Assembly (NCBI GenBank): GCA_033763555.1
Contig: JANRKK010000039.1
Span: 1-64,000, forward strand
Length of the DNA stretch: 64,000 nucleotides
From: JALYJG01 sp033763555
GTDB taxonomy: Bacteria; Pseudomonadota; Alphaproteobacteria; UBA9219
Direction of reading: 5' to 3'
The translations under genes were made by a program, and so were the position numbers. Below are positions 31,673 to 40,455 of this stretch, one piece after another. The notes under the pieces are model-generated. The model was given only the letters and a program-made list of their open reading frames with translations. It did no database searches and was not told the DNA's origin. Numbering within the stretch: position 1 is the stretch's first letter; each line of letters starts with the position of its first letter.

Positions 31673-33933
31673 TTGCCCGACGGCCGCACAAAGCGCGCCA
31701 TAACTTTTTTCAAGCCCGCATCGTCAAAAGCAATTTCCAGCTTGTCGTGATCGATGCGCCGCACCGTGCCTTCGCCGAAAGTTTCATGCGTCACGCGGTC
31801 GCCAACATTCAAGCCATCTTCGCGGCGCGCGGACTTCACCTCATAGGCTTTGCCTTCGATCTGCCGATGCTTGAGGCGCGGCGGAAGATTCCGGCTTCCT
31901 TTTCCTGCCTGCAACTGTTCCCAAAGGGACGGGATACGTTCATGCCGCTCTTCGCGTGACTGCCTGTGCGCGGTTGATGGCGACGCACCGTGAATAGAGG
32001 AGCGCCGTTCGATATGCGCAGCGGGCAATTCACCGATAAAGCGCGACGGCAGCGCATTAATCCAGTTGCCATGCAGATGTCGGTTGGCGACATGCGAGAT
32101 GAAGGCTCGCACTCGCGCGCGCGTAATGCCAACATAGGCAAGGCGGCGTTCTTCCTCTAAGCCCTGCGTACCATTTTCACTGAGCGCAAGACGGCTGGGG
32201 AAAATCTCCTCCTCCCAGCCCGGCAGAAAGACGACATCAAATTCCAGCCCCTTCGCGCCATGCAGCGTCATCAGCGTCACCTGTTCGCCCGCGCTTTTCT
32301 CGGTAGCTTCCAGCACAAGGCTGACATGTTCAAGGAAAGCCGGAAGCGTATCAAATTCTGCCAGCGCGCTGATGAGCTCCTTAAGGTTCTCCAGCTTGCC
32401 GGACGCTTCGGGCGCTTTGCTGGACTGCCACATATCGGTATAGCCGGATTCATCCAGAACGATCTGCGCGACTTCCGGATGCGGCAGGGTCTTGATCAAT
32501 TCGCGCCAGCGGACAAAATTTTCGACCAGCCCGCGCAGCGTGGCGCGAAGCTTGGGCTTCAATTCATCCGTTTCGACCAGCCGTACCGTCGCTTCCATCA
32601 GCGAGATGCGTTCCATGCGGCCGAAACCATGCAGCTGCTGCAACGCCGCAGGACCGACGCCGCGCTTGGGCGTGTTGATAATACGTTCAAACGCCAGATC
32701 ATCCTCTGGCGAGACCAACAGGCGCAGATAGGCCATCGCATCGCGGATTTCCTGCCGCTCATAGAAACGCGCGCCGACAAGAACGCGATAAGGGATACCA
32801 AGCGCAATGAAGCGCTCTTCAAATTGACGGGTCTGGAAACCCGCACGCACCATAATGGCGATCTGATTCAGCGGCACGCGGGCGCGCTGCATGGATTCGA
32901 TTTCATCCGCGACCCAGCGGGCTTCTTCTTCGCCATCCCAGACGGTTTGGATACGAATGCGTTCGCCTGGTTCGGCGGAGGTCCAGAGAGTTTTGCCCAA
33001 CCGCATCTGGTTGCGTGCAATCAACCCCGCCGCCGCGCCAAGAATATGTCCGGTGGAACGGTAATTCTGCTCCAGCCGCACAACCTCGGCGCCCGGGAAA
33101 TCTTCCTCGAAGCGCAGGATGTTGCCGATCTCCGCGCCGCGCCAGCCATAAATCGACTGATCCTCATCGCCGACGCAGCAGATATTGCGGTGCCCCTGCG
33201 CCAGAAGGCGCAGCCAGAGATACTGCACGACGTTCGTATCCTGATATTCGTCGACGAGGATGTAACGGAAACGCTCATGCATCTGCGCCAGAATATCGGG
33301 ATGATTACGCAGCAAGGTCAGGTGATGCAGCATGAGGTCGCCGAAATCGCAGGCATTCAACGAAGTCAATCGCTCTTGATACAGCGCATAGAGTTTCGGC
33401 AGCTTGCCCCCCGCCAGCTGGCCGCCATCATTGCGCACATCATCCGGCAACAACCCACGGTCTTTCCAGCGACTGATCACCGCCAGCACGACGCGCGCTG
33501 GGGATTTCTTGTCGTCGATATTCTCGACTTCCAGTAATTGCTTGATCAGGCGTATCTGGTCGTCTTCGTCCAGAATGGTGAAATTGGGTTTGAGGCCGAC
33601 AAGCTCGGCATGCGGACGCAGCAAGCGTGCGGCGAGCGAATGAAAGGTGCCGAGATACCAGCCCTCCACCGAACGGCCCAGTATTGCCGAAACACGTTCG
33701 CGTATTTCCCCAGCAGCCTTGTTGGTGAAGGTGACGGCCAGAATTTGCCCTGGCACGGCCTTGCCCGTGGTCAACAGATGCACAAGCCGCGTCGTCAGCA
33801 CCCGCGTCTTGCCCGTGCCTGCGCCCGCAAGCACCAGAACTGGCCCATCCAGCGCCGCCACGGCAGCCCGCTGGGCGGGGTTCAGAGCCGCCCAATAGGC
33901 GGGTTCGTCTTGTACAGCTAAGGCCTGTTGCAT
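31669..33933 (-). CDS. uvrD: UvrD/PcrA-type DNA helicase II
   Basis: This 754-residue superfamily 1A helicase unwinds DNA 3' to 5' in excision and mismatch repair. Motifs in order: Q-motif LNPAQRAAV, I/Walker A GAGTGKTRVLTTR, Ia AVTFTNKAAGEIRERV, Ic GTFHSLAARLLR, II DEYQDTN, III GDEDQSIYGWRGAE, IV LEQNYRST, V TLMTLHGAKGLEFDVVFLPGWEE and VI EEERRLAYVGITRAR. The basic C-terminal tail ends in a small Tudor-like segment (LNVGDRVTHETFGEGTVRRID) typical of PcrA/UvrD. Its end overlaps the convergent CpsD-like gene by four bases. Confidence 0.96.
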   Translation of the reverse strand: MQQALAVQDEPAYWAALNPAQRAAVAALDGPVLVLAGAGTGKTRVLTTRLVHLLTTGKAVPGQILAVTFTNKAAGEIRERVSAILGRSVEGWYLGTFHSLAARLLRPHAELVGLKPNFTILDEDDQIRLIKQLLEVENIDDKKSPARVVLAVISRWKDRGLLPDDVRNDGGQLAGGKLPKLYALYQERLTSLNACDFGDLMLHHLTLLRNHPDILAQMHERFRYILVDEYQDTNVVQYLWLRLLAQGHRNICCVGDEDQSIYGWRGAEIGNILRFEEDFPGAEVVRLEQNYRSTGHILGAAAGLIARNQMRLGKTLWTSAEPGERIRIQTVWDGEEEARWVADEIESMQRARVPLNQIAIMVRAGFQTRQFEERFIALGIPYRVLVGARFYERQEIRDAMAYLRLLVSPEDDLAFERIINTPKRGVGPAALQQLHGFGRMERISLMEATVRLVETDELKPKLRATLRGLVENFVRWRELIKTLPHPEVAQIVLDESGYTDMWQSSKAPEASGKLENLKELISALAEFDTLPAFLEHVSLVLEATEKSAGEQVTLMTLHGAKGLEFDVVFLPGWEEEIFPSRLALSENGTQGLEEERRLAYVGITRARVRAFISHVANRHLHGNWINALPSRFIGELPAAHIERRSSIHGASPSTAHRQSREERHERIPSLWEQLQAGKGSRNLPPRLKHRQIEGKAYEVKSARREDGLNVGDRVTHETFGEGTVRRIDHDKLEIAFDDAGLKKVMARFVRPSGN

Positions 33934-33985
33934 AAGGCGAATCTAGCACATTGCGCCATCTCTGCCCAAGTAAAGATACGGCTTT

Positions 33986-35095
33986 TTACTGTACAATACG
34001 GCCCGTTTCTTTAAGTGTTCCATCCACCCATTGATAGGTTGAGAAGGCCGGATTAATGCGATCGCCATTCTTTTCAAAACGCACATCCCCTAAAACCGTT
34101 TTAAAACTCTGGCTTCGTAAAATTTCAGCAATTTTGGGGACTTCAAAACTGTTGGTCGCCTTAACGGCATCAGCATAGATTTTAACTGCTGCGTATGTCA
34201 GGGCCGTTTGCGTTTCAATCGGCCAATTCCGTTTTTTCATCTCTTTATAAAATTGCTGATACAAAGTGCTTTGTGGCGGATGGGCATAATCGACGGAAAT
34301 GATTTTGCCTGTATTGTCCTTTCCGACAATATTCAAAAAATCAGGCGAATTAAACGTATCCCAACCATAATAAAAAACATTCAGCCCTTTTTCATGCAGT
34401 TGCCGCGCCAAAAGACCGGCTTCAAGCGTATAGCATGAGCAAATAATAGCATCTGGCTTCAGGTTTTTTAGTCTATCGATGATGCTGGAGAAATCCTTAT
34501 CGCCGCCGGAAATTTCTTCAACCGTCACAACCTTGTTCGGCGTTGTCGCAAGAAACTCCTGCATATATTTCGTCAGCGCTTTCGTAACCGCAGGCTTATC
34601 GGTTACAACCGCGATCTTGCCTTGCGGGTTATGTTGAACAACGTAACGCCCAATGGCCCTGGCGAAAGCCTTGTCGGTTGCACTTACACGAAAAACGGTC
34701 GGTATCCCGCGTTGCGTCAACTCGCTGGCGAGAGCACCAACTTCCATATGCAGCACGCCCTCTTCGCCGTAAACTTCAGATGCCGCCATTGACGCCGCCG
34801 TGCACCAATGGCCGAAAACCACACCTATTTTCTCATTGACCATTTTGGCGGCAACATTGCGCGCCTGTTTCGGGTCACAGGCATCGTCCTGAACATAAAG
34901 CTCAATCTTCTGTCCCAATAGACCACCCTGAGCGTTGATGTCATCGACGGCCAACTGTGCACCACGCTTGATTTGTTCGCCAAAGGCCGCGGAACCGCCC
35001 GTCATCGGGCCAACAACGCCCAGTCGGATTTCACCCGCATGTGCCGTAGCCATGCCCAAGAAAAGAGAAATGAAAAAACACGCCAAAGCACGCAT
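33986..35095 (-). CDS. Branched-chain amino-acid-type ABC transporter binding protein
   Basis: A 369-residue periplasmic-binding protein of the LivJ / family 6 type (type I fold). The signal peptide is MRALACFFISLFLGMATAHA; the mature part starts EIRLGVVGPMTGGSAAFGEQIKRGAQLAVDDINAQGGLLGQKIEL, the hallmark of the family. The start at 35095 has AAGGAG immediately upstream; longer in-frame extensions run into alaS. No liv permease or ATPase genes are nearby. It follows alaS on the same strand, 31 bases downstream, and may be co-transcribed. Confidence 0.9.
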   Translation of the reverse strand: MRALACFFISLFLGMATAHAGEIRLGVVGPMTGGSAAFGEQIKRGAQLAVDDINAQGGLLGQKIELYVQDDACDPKQARNVAAKMVNEKIGVVFGHWCTAASMAASEVYGEEGVLHMEVGALASELTQRGIPTVFRVSATDKAFARAIGRYVVQHNPQGKIAVVTDKPAVTKALTKYMQEFLATTPNKVVTVEEISGGDKDFSSIIDRLKNLKPDAIICSCYTLEAGLLARQLHEKGLNVFYYGWDTFNSPDFLNIVGKDNTGKIISVDYAHPPQSTLYQQFYKEMKKRNWPIETQTALTYAAVKIYADAVKATNSFEVPKIAEILRSQSFKTVLGDVRFEKNGDRINPAFSTYQWVDGTLKETGRIVQ

Positions 35096-35126
35096 GAGGT
35101 TCTCCTTATAATAAAGCTGATAAAGC

Positions 35127-37814
35127 CTAGGCCGCCTTCGCCTTGCTTTCCAGCGCCTTTTCGATGGCCGCGATGGCTTGCGGCATTGCGTTAACGTCCG
35201 CACCACCGGCCTGCGCCATATCGGGCCGACCGCCACCGCCCTTGCCACCCACGGCTTCGGCGCCGGTTTTGACGAGATCGACTGCGCTGACCTGCTTGGT
35301 CAAATCTTCCGTCACGGCGACGACGATGGAAACCTTATCCTCGAAACTCGCCACGAGCGCGATGACGCCCGATTTCACCTGGGCCTTGAAGGCATCCGCC
35401 ATCGGTTTGAGATCTTTGGCGGGAATATCCGGCAAAACGCGGCTGATGAAATTGATGCCGTTGATCTGCTTCGGCGCTTCGGACGCACTAGCCGATGAAC
35501 CGCCGCCACCCAGAGCCACCTGACGGCGCAGATCGGCCACTTCGCGCTCCAGACGCTTGCGGTCATCCACAAGTTGCGCGACACGGCCGGGCAGTTCACC
35601 TGCCGGAGCCTTGAGCGCATCAGCCGCAGCCTGCAACGCCTTTTCCTGCTGCCGGAAATAATCTAGCGCCGCCGTGCCCGTAAGAGCCTCGATACGGCGC
35701 ACACCCGCCGCCACAGCGCCTTCGGAAATGATCTTGAAGACCATGATGTCACCGGTGCGGCGCACATGCGTACCACCGCAGAATTCGACGGAGAAATAAT
35801 CCTTACCCAAAGCATGACGATCTTCTGCGCCGCCCATATAGAGGACACGGACTTCATCGCCGTATTTTTCGCCGAACAGCGCCATTGCGCCCTGCCCCAT
35901 CGCTTCCTGCGGCGACATCAGGCGCGTGACGACTTCTTCATTCATACGGATGCGGCAATTGACCTCATCCTCGATTTCCCTGAGCGTTTCAGCCGGAATG
36001 GGCGTCGGCTGGCTGAAATCGAAGCGCAGGCGATCCGGTGCGACCAGCGAGCCCTTCTGCGTCACATGCGGGCCGAGCTTGCGGCGCAAGACTTCGTGCA
36101 GCAGATGCGTGGCCGAATGATGCGCGCGGAGGTTCGTGCGGCGCTCGCCATCCACTTCCATCACCGCCATATCACCCGTTTTGATCACGCCCTTCTCGAC
36201 ATGCCCATGATGAACGAAGACCGTTTCGGCTTCTTTCCGCGTATCATTGATCTTTACAACCGCGCCGCCCGGCGTTGTGATCGCTCCAGTATCACCCATC
36301 TGCCCGCCCGCTTCGGCATAGAAGGGAGTCTGGTTGGTGACGATATAAACATCCATACCTGCCTTGGCGTCCGCCACGCGCGCGCCTTCGCGCACAATCG
36401 CGGTAATCTGTCCTTCAGCCTTTTCCGTGCTGTAGCCAAGAAATTCAGTTGCACCCAATTCTTCGCGCAGCTCAAACCACAACTTTGCCGTTCCGGTTTC
36501 GCCGGAACCTGCCCAAGCCTTGCGCGCTTCAGCCTTCTGCCGGGCCATGGCAACCTCAAAGCCCCCCACATCAACCTTCTTCCCCTGCCCGCGCAGGACA
36601 TCCTGCGTCAAATCGAGCGGAAAGCCGAAGGTGTCATAAAGCTTGAAGGCAACATCACCTGGCAAAGCGCTGCCCGATTTCAGTTTTCCAGACTCCTCAT
36701 CCAGCAGCTTGAGACCGCGATCGAGCATCTGCTTGAAACGGGATTCTTCAAGCTTGAGTGTTGCGATAATCAGCGGCTCGGCACGCACAAGGTCGGGATA
36801 GGCATCGCCCATCTGGCGCACCAGCTGCGGCACGAGGCGGTAGATCAGAGGTTCCTTCGCGCCCAACATATGCGCGTGGCGCATGGCGCGACGCATGATA
36901 CGGCGCAGGACATAGCCGCGCCCTTCATTACCCGGCAGCACACCGTCGGCAATCAGGAAAGACGTCGCGCGCAGATGATCAGCGATGACACGGAACGAAG
37001 CCTGCTGCTTGCCGCGCGGATCGACCTTCACCAGTTCGCCCGTCGCCTCGATGATTGTCTTGAAGAGATCGATATCATAGTTGGAGGTGACGCCCTGCAT
37101 GATGGCGGCCATGCGCTCCAGCCCCATGCCCGTATCAACCGAAGGTTTTGGCAGGTTGATGCGCTTGCCGCCCGGCTGCTCCTCAAACTGCATGAAAACG
37201 AGATTCCAGAATTCGAGGAAACGGTCGCCATCTTCGTCCGGAGTTCCCGGCGGGCCACCCTGCAGCTTGTCGCCCTGATCGATAAAAATTTCCGAACATG
37301 GCCCGCACGGCCCCGTATCGCCCATGCGCCAGAAATTCGCGTCACTCTTGATGCGGATAATTTTATCGTCCGAAAAACCGGCGATTTTTTTCCAAAGTTT
37401 CGCCGCGTCCTCATCCTCGTGATAGACGGTGACCAGAAGATTGTCCTTCTTCAGGCCGAAATCCTTTGTCACCAATTCCCAGGCAAAATCGATAGCCTCG
37501 GCCTTGAAATAGTCGCCAAAGGAAAAATTGCCGAGCATCTCGAAAAAAGTGTGGTGCCGGGCGGTGTAGCCGACATTTTCAAGGTCGTTATGCTTGCCGC
37601 CGGCGCGGACGCATTTCTGGGCCGATGCAGCGCGCTTGTAAGGCCGGGTTTCGGCCCCGGTAAAGACATTCTTGAACTGTACCATGCCCGAATTGGTGAA
37701 CATGAGCGTCGGGTCGTTCCGCGGTACCAGAGGGCTGGAATCCACCACGGCATGGGTCTTTCCGGCGAAATAGCTCAGGAATGTCGAACGGATATCGGCG
37801 AGGGTTTTGGTCAT
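35127..37814 (-). CDS. alaS: Alanyl-tRNA synthetase
   Basis: AlaS (895 residues) charges tRNA-Ala and edits misacylated Ser and Gly. The N-terminal class II core has TFLSYFAGKTHAVVDSSPLVP, FTNSGMVQFKNVFTG, HHTFFEMLGNFSFGDYFK and GMGLERMAAIMQG; the editing domain has HSATHLLHEVLRRKLG and the zinc motif CGGTHVRRTGD; the C-terminal C-Ala domain ends KGGGGRPDMAQAGG. The ATG at 37814 matches the conserved family start; an upstream extension is possible but unsupported. A long open frame on the other strand is a shadow of this gene. Confidence 0.97.
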   Translation of the reverse strand: MTKTLADIRSTFLSYFAGKTHAVVDSSPLVPRNDPTLMFTNSGMVQFKNVFTGAETRPYKRAASAQKCVRAGGKHNDLENVGYTARHHTFFEMLGNFSFGDYFKAEAIDFAWELVTKDFGLKKDNLLVTVYHEDEDAAKLWKKIAGFSDDKIIRIKSDANFWRMGDTGPCGPCSEIFIDQGDKLQGGPPGTPDEDGDRFLEFWNLVFMQFEEQPGGKRINLPKPSVDTGMGLERMAAIMQGVTSNYDIDLFKTIIEATGELVKVDPRGKQQASFRVIADHLRATSFLIADGVLPGNEGRGYVLRRIMRRAMRHAHMLGAKEPLIYRLVPQLVRQMGDAYPDLVRAEPLIIATLKLEESRFKQMLDRGLKLLDEESGKLKSGSALPGDVAFKLYDTFGFPLDLTQDVLRGQGKKVDVGGFEVAMARQKAEARKAWAGSGETGTAKLWFELREELGATEFLGYSTEKAEGQITAIVREGARVADAKAGMDVYIVTNQTPFYAEAGGQMGDTGAITTPGGAVVKINDTRKEAETVFVHHGHVEKGVIKTGDMAVMEVDGERRTNLRAHHSATHLLHEVLRRKLGPHVTQKGSLVAPDRLRFDFSQPTPIPAETLREIEDEVNCRIRMNEEVVTRLMSPQEAMGQGAMALFGEKYGDEVRVLYMGGAEDRHALGKDYFSVEFCGGTHVRRTGDIMVFKIISEGAVAAGVRRIEALTGTAALDYFRQQEKALQAAADALKAPAGELPGRVAQLVDDRKRLEREVADLRRQVALGGGGSSASASEAPKQINGINFISRVLPDIPAKDLKPMADAFKAQVKSGVIALVASFEDKVSIVVAVTEDLTKQVSAVDLVKTGAEAVGGKGGGGRPDMAQAGGADVNAMPQAIAAIEKALESKAKAA

Positions 37815-37920
37815 ATATTCATTTTTACGGAGGAATCCGGTGAATGTCCAATTTACAGTAAGATGTATGGTTAATGACTTAGGCCAACGCATGGCGCCTT
37901 GCATTGACACAGATAATCGC

Positions 37921-37929
37921 TGCTATAAT
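37921..37929 (+). promoter_or_regulatory. Extended -10 promoter of the small lipoprotein gene
   Basis: TGCTATAAT (37921-37929) is a perfect extended -10 element, 39 bases before the ATG at 37968. A TTGACA at 37904-37909 is only 14 bases from the -10, too close to act as a normal -35, so the extended -10 probably carries the activity. Confidence 0.5.
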
Positions 37930-37967
37930 AGTCAATCTTGGCAAAAACAATTTAGGAGGGAAATATT

Positions 37968-38261
37968 ATGAGCAGGCAATTTATAATCGCATCCATGGCT
38001 CTTGTATCTTCGGCGCTGACTGCTGCTGGATGCAAAACAACATCCAGCCCACCTGCCCCTGTTGTTGTGCCTGGCTCAATAACTTTGGACTGTCATCGCG
38101 GAATATTGAGCACGGAGGTACCAGTTCGAATTCCTGGAGAGAACGACATCGCCTACGTCGCAGTCATGTATGGCCCTGCTAATAGGCATGATTTTTCCCA
38201 GAAAGATCGAAAAGCCCTTCAGACCTTGTGCAATCAACGCAATATAAAGCCGGAATTCTAA
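37968..38261 (+). CDS. Small putative lipoprotein
   Basis: The 97-residue product has a lipoprotein signal peptide: a hydrophobic core, then LTAAGC with Cys22 as the lipidation site. A short Pro-rich linker (SSPPAPVVVPG) follows, and then a domain of about 60 residues with two cysteines (LDCHRG, TLCNQR) that could form a disulfide. GGAGGG (37954-37959) precedes the ATG. I recognise no family. It stands alone with its own promoter between alaS and gltX, and its end overlaps the convergent gltX by four bases. Confidence 0.65.
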   Translation: MSRQFIIASMALVSSALTAAGCKTTSSPPAPVVVPGSITLDCHRGILSTEVPVRIPGENDIAYVAVMYGPANRHDFSQKDRKALQTLCNQRNIKPEF

Positions 38262-39649
38262 ACAGCCAACCGTCGCAAACTTTCTTCCCTTCCCAACAGT
38301 CCCGCCACGCCGAAAATGGGCGGAGAAACGGTTGAGCCTGTCAGGGCCGCGCGAAAAGGCTGGGCGATATTGCCAAGCTTAAGTCCCTTCTCCTCGGCAT
38401 AGGCGCGGAACAGGGCTTCAATAGCTTCGGAGGTAAAATCCGGCAGCGCTTTCATGCGCCCGGCCAGCTCGGCCATATGCTGCTTCGCCTCAGGCGTCAG
38501 GAGTTTCTTCGCCTTGTCATCCATCGGCAGCGGGCCGATATGGAAATAGAACACGGCCATTTCGGCAATCTCGACAATCGTCTGCGCGCGCGGTTTTAAA
38601 TCCGGCATGGCCTGCGTCAGCAAATCAACCTGCGCCAGAGTCAGTGGCTGACCCAAAATCCGCGCGATAAACGGCTCGGCAAGTTCGGCAAGACGGCGGT
38701 CATCGGCTTCCTTGATGTAATGTGCATTGACGCTGCCCAGCTTGACGAAATCGAACCGCGCCGGAGATTTGCCAACGCCATCCAAATCAAACCATTCGAT
38801 AGCCTGCGCCGTTGAGATAATTTCATCGTCGCCATGCGCCCAACAGAGGCGCAACAGATAGTTTCGCACCGCCTCGGGCAGATAACCGCGGTCGCGATAG
38901 TCACTGACGGCGGGCGAGCCGTGGCGCTTGGACAGCTTCGCGCCGTCCGACCCCAAAATCATTGGCAGATGCGCGAAGGCCGGAACGTCCCAGCCCATCG
39001 CCTTGTAAATCTGCACCTGACGGAAGGCGTTCGTCAGATGGTCGTCACCACGGATGACATGCGTAATACCCATGTCATGATCATCCACCACAACCGCATG
39101 CATATAAGTCGGCGTTCCGTCGGCACGCAGCAACACCATGTCATCGAGCTGCGTATTCTGAACCGTAACCGATCCCATCACTTTATCATCGACGGTCGTC
39201 TCGCCGCTCTGCGGAGCTTTCAGGCGGATGACAGGCTTCACGCCCGGCGGGGCATCGCCGGTCGGCCGATCGCGCCAACGGCCGTCATAACGTTGCGGCA
39301 AACCCTTGGTCTTCTGCTCGGCGCGCATGGCTTCCAACTCTTCCGGCGAGGCATAACAGTAATAGGCTGTGCCGTTGGCGATCATCTGCTTGGCAACTTC
39401 AGCATGGCGACCGAAGCGCGAGAATTGCGATACCGCCTCGCCGTCCCAATCCAAACCCAGCCAGGCCATGCCGTCCAGAATGGTCTGCACCGATTCCGGG
39501 GTGGAGCGCGCGCGGTCGGTATCCTCGATACGCAGCAGGAATTTGCCTTTATGGTGTTTGGCGAACAGCCAATTGAACAAGGCCGTACGCGCCCCGCCAA
39601 TATGCAGGAATCCGGTGGGCGAAGGAGCAAAGCGGACAACGGAGGACAT
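38258..39649 (-). CDS. gltX: Glutamyl-tRNA synthetase
   Basis: GltX (463 residues), class I synthetase. HIGG (PTGFLHIGGARTALFNW, the HIGH motif) and KLSKRHG (the KMSKS equivalent) are present, along with RIEDTDRARS and GDDHLTNAFRQV. The C-terminal helical anticodon-binding domain is discriminating/non-discriminating type; which one cannot be decided by eye. Alphaproteobacteria often encode two GltX copies; the other would lie outside this window. The zinc-binding cysteine set (YCYASPEE) is only partly kept. Confidence 0.95.
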   Translation of the reverse strand: MSSVVRFAPSPTGFLHIGGARTALFNWLFAKHHKGKFLLRIEDTDRARSTPESVQTILDGMAWLGLDWDGEAVSQFSRFGRHAEVAKQMIANGTAYYCYASPEELEAMRAEQKTKGLPQRYDGRWRDRPTGDAPPGVKPVIRLKAPQSGETTVDDKVMGSVTVQNTQLDDMVLLRADGTPTYMHAVVVDDHDMGITHVIRGDDHLTNAFRQVQIYKAMGWDVPAFAHLPMILGSDGAKLSKRHGSPAVSDYRDRGYLPEAVRNYLLRLCWAHGDDEIISTAQAIEWFDLDGVGKSPARFDFVKLGSVNAHYIKEADDRRLAELAEPFIARILGQPLTLAQVDLLTQAMPDLKPRAQTIVEIAEMAVFYFHIGPLPMDDKAKKLLTPEAKQHMAELAGRMKALPDFTSEAIEALFRAYAEEKGLKLGNIAQPFRAALTGSTVSPPIFGVAGLLGREESLRRLAV

Positions 39650-39776
39650 GATTTAACCTTATAGGACAACTTGTTATGCACGTTAACCAAGCAATAGTCG
39701 TCTCTATGGGTTTCTGCAATTACTTTCAGAATGGCATGCTACTATTGCGCATAATTTGATCAGGATGAATTTTGAA

Positions 39777-40412
39777 ATGTCTATCTTTGGCAATAGCAAT
39801 CGCAACCCGTTTGGCACTCTGAGCGGAGTAATATACGAAAACCGCGATACTCTGATCTATGCAGGAGTTGTAGCGATCAGCATTGGTGAATTCATACAAT
39901 ATGGCCATGTTTCCCCTTATTTCGCTTACGCACCTTTGGTGCGTGAAGGTATTAGAACATTTGGATGGCTGCTAAGAAGTATGCGATCAGAATCGAAACT
40001 CTGTCTGGCAGAAGGCCAGAAGGAAACGATAAACGCAGAGAAGTTTGCATATGCTGCCAGTATTGGAACGGTAACCGCAGCAAGCATGGGAACTTTTGAG
40101 TTTGCACTTAATCATGCCTCTTTCCAGAGCGCCTCCATTGGCGTTCCTATAGTAATGAGCGCAGGGGCTGTCATAACTTATTTGAACTTGCGCCAATTTT
40201 CGGGCGGCATGCGCGAAGTTTTGGAATGTTACAAAAAAATGTGGAATTACACGGATGACGATGGCACAGGCGGCCATACCCAGCGCCTTATTAAAAGTTT
40301 GAAAGGCGCGCTTGAAAAGGCAAGTGACTGGATTGGCGATCACATACCTCAACCGATACAGCCTATCTCCGCGCCAATTCCCGTACAGAGACGCGTCTTT
40401 CTCAGCTCATAA
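39777..40412 (+). CDS. Hypothetical membrane protein (orphan, AT-rich)
   Basis: The 211-residue product has two or three hydrophobic segments (near IYAGVVAISIGEFIQYG, SIGTVTAASMGTFEFAL and IGVPIVMSAGAVITYLN) and a soluble Pro-rich tail. I recognise no family. Starts are ambiguous: TTG 39756, ATG 39765 and ATG 39777 are all in frame, and the last has an AGGA at acceptable spacing. The gene is richer in A and T than gltX and the comEC-like gene, which flank it. It may be lineage-specific or acquired. Confidence 0.5.
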   Translation: MSIFGNSNRNPFGTLSGVIYENRDTLIYAGVVAISIGEFIQYGHVSPYFAYAPLVREGIRTFGWLLRSMRSESKLCLAEGQKETINAEKFAYAASIGTVTAASMGTFEFALNHASFQSASIGVPIVMSAGAVITYLNLRQFSGGMREVLECYKKMWNYTDDDGTGGHTQRLIKSLKGALEKASDWIGDHIPQPIQPISAPIPVQRRVFLSS

Positions 40413-40455
40413 CAAAGACGTTGTGAGCTGGACATTTGCGGCATAACTTAATGCC

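Noticed and set aside
35766..37874. A 702-residue open frame opposite alaS
   Set aside because: It is antisense to an intact, well-conserved alaS and has no recognisable domains; long shadow frames are common in this composition.
37904..37929. TTGACA and TATAAT as a standard promoter pair
   Set aside because: Only 14 bases separate them; the extended -10 TGCTATAAT is the better explanation.
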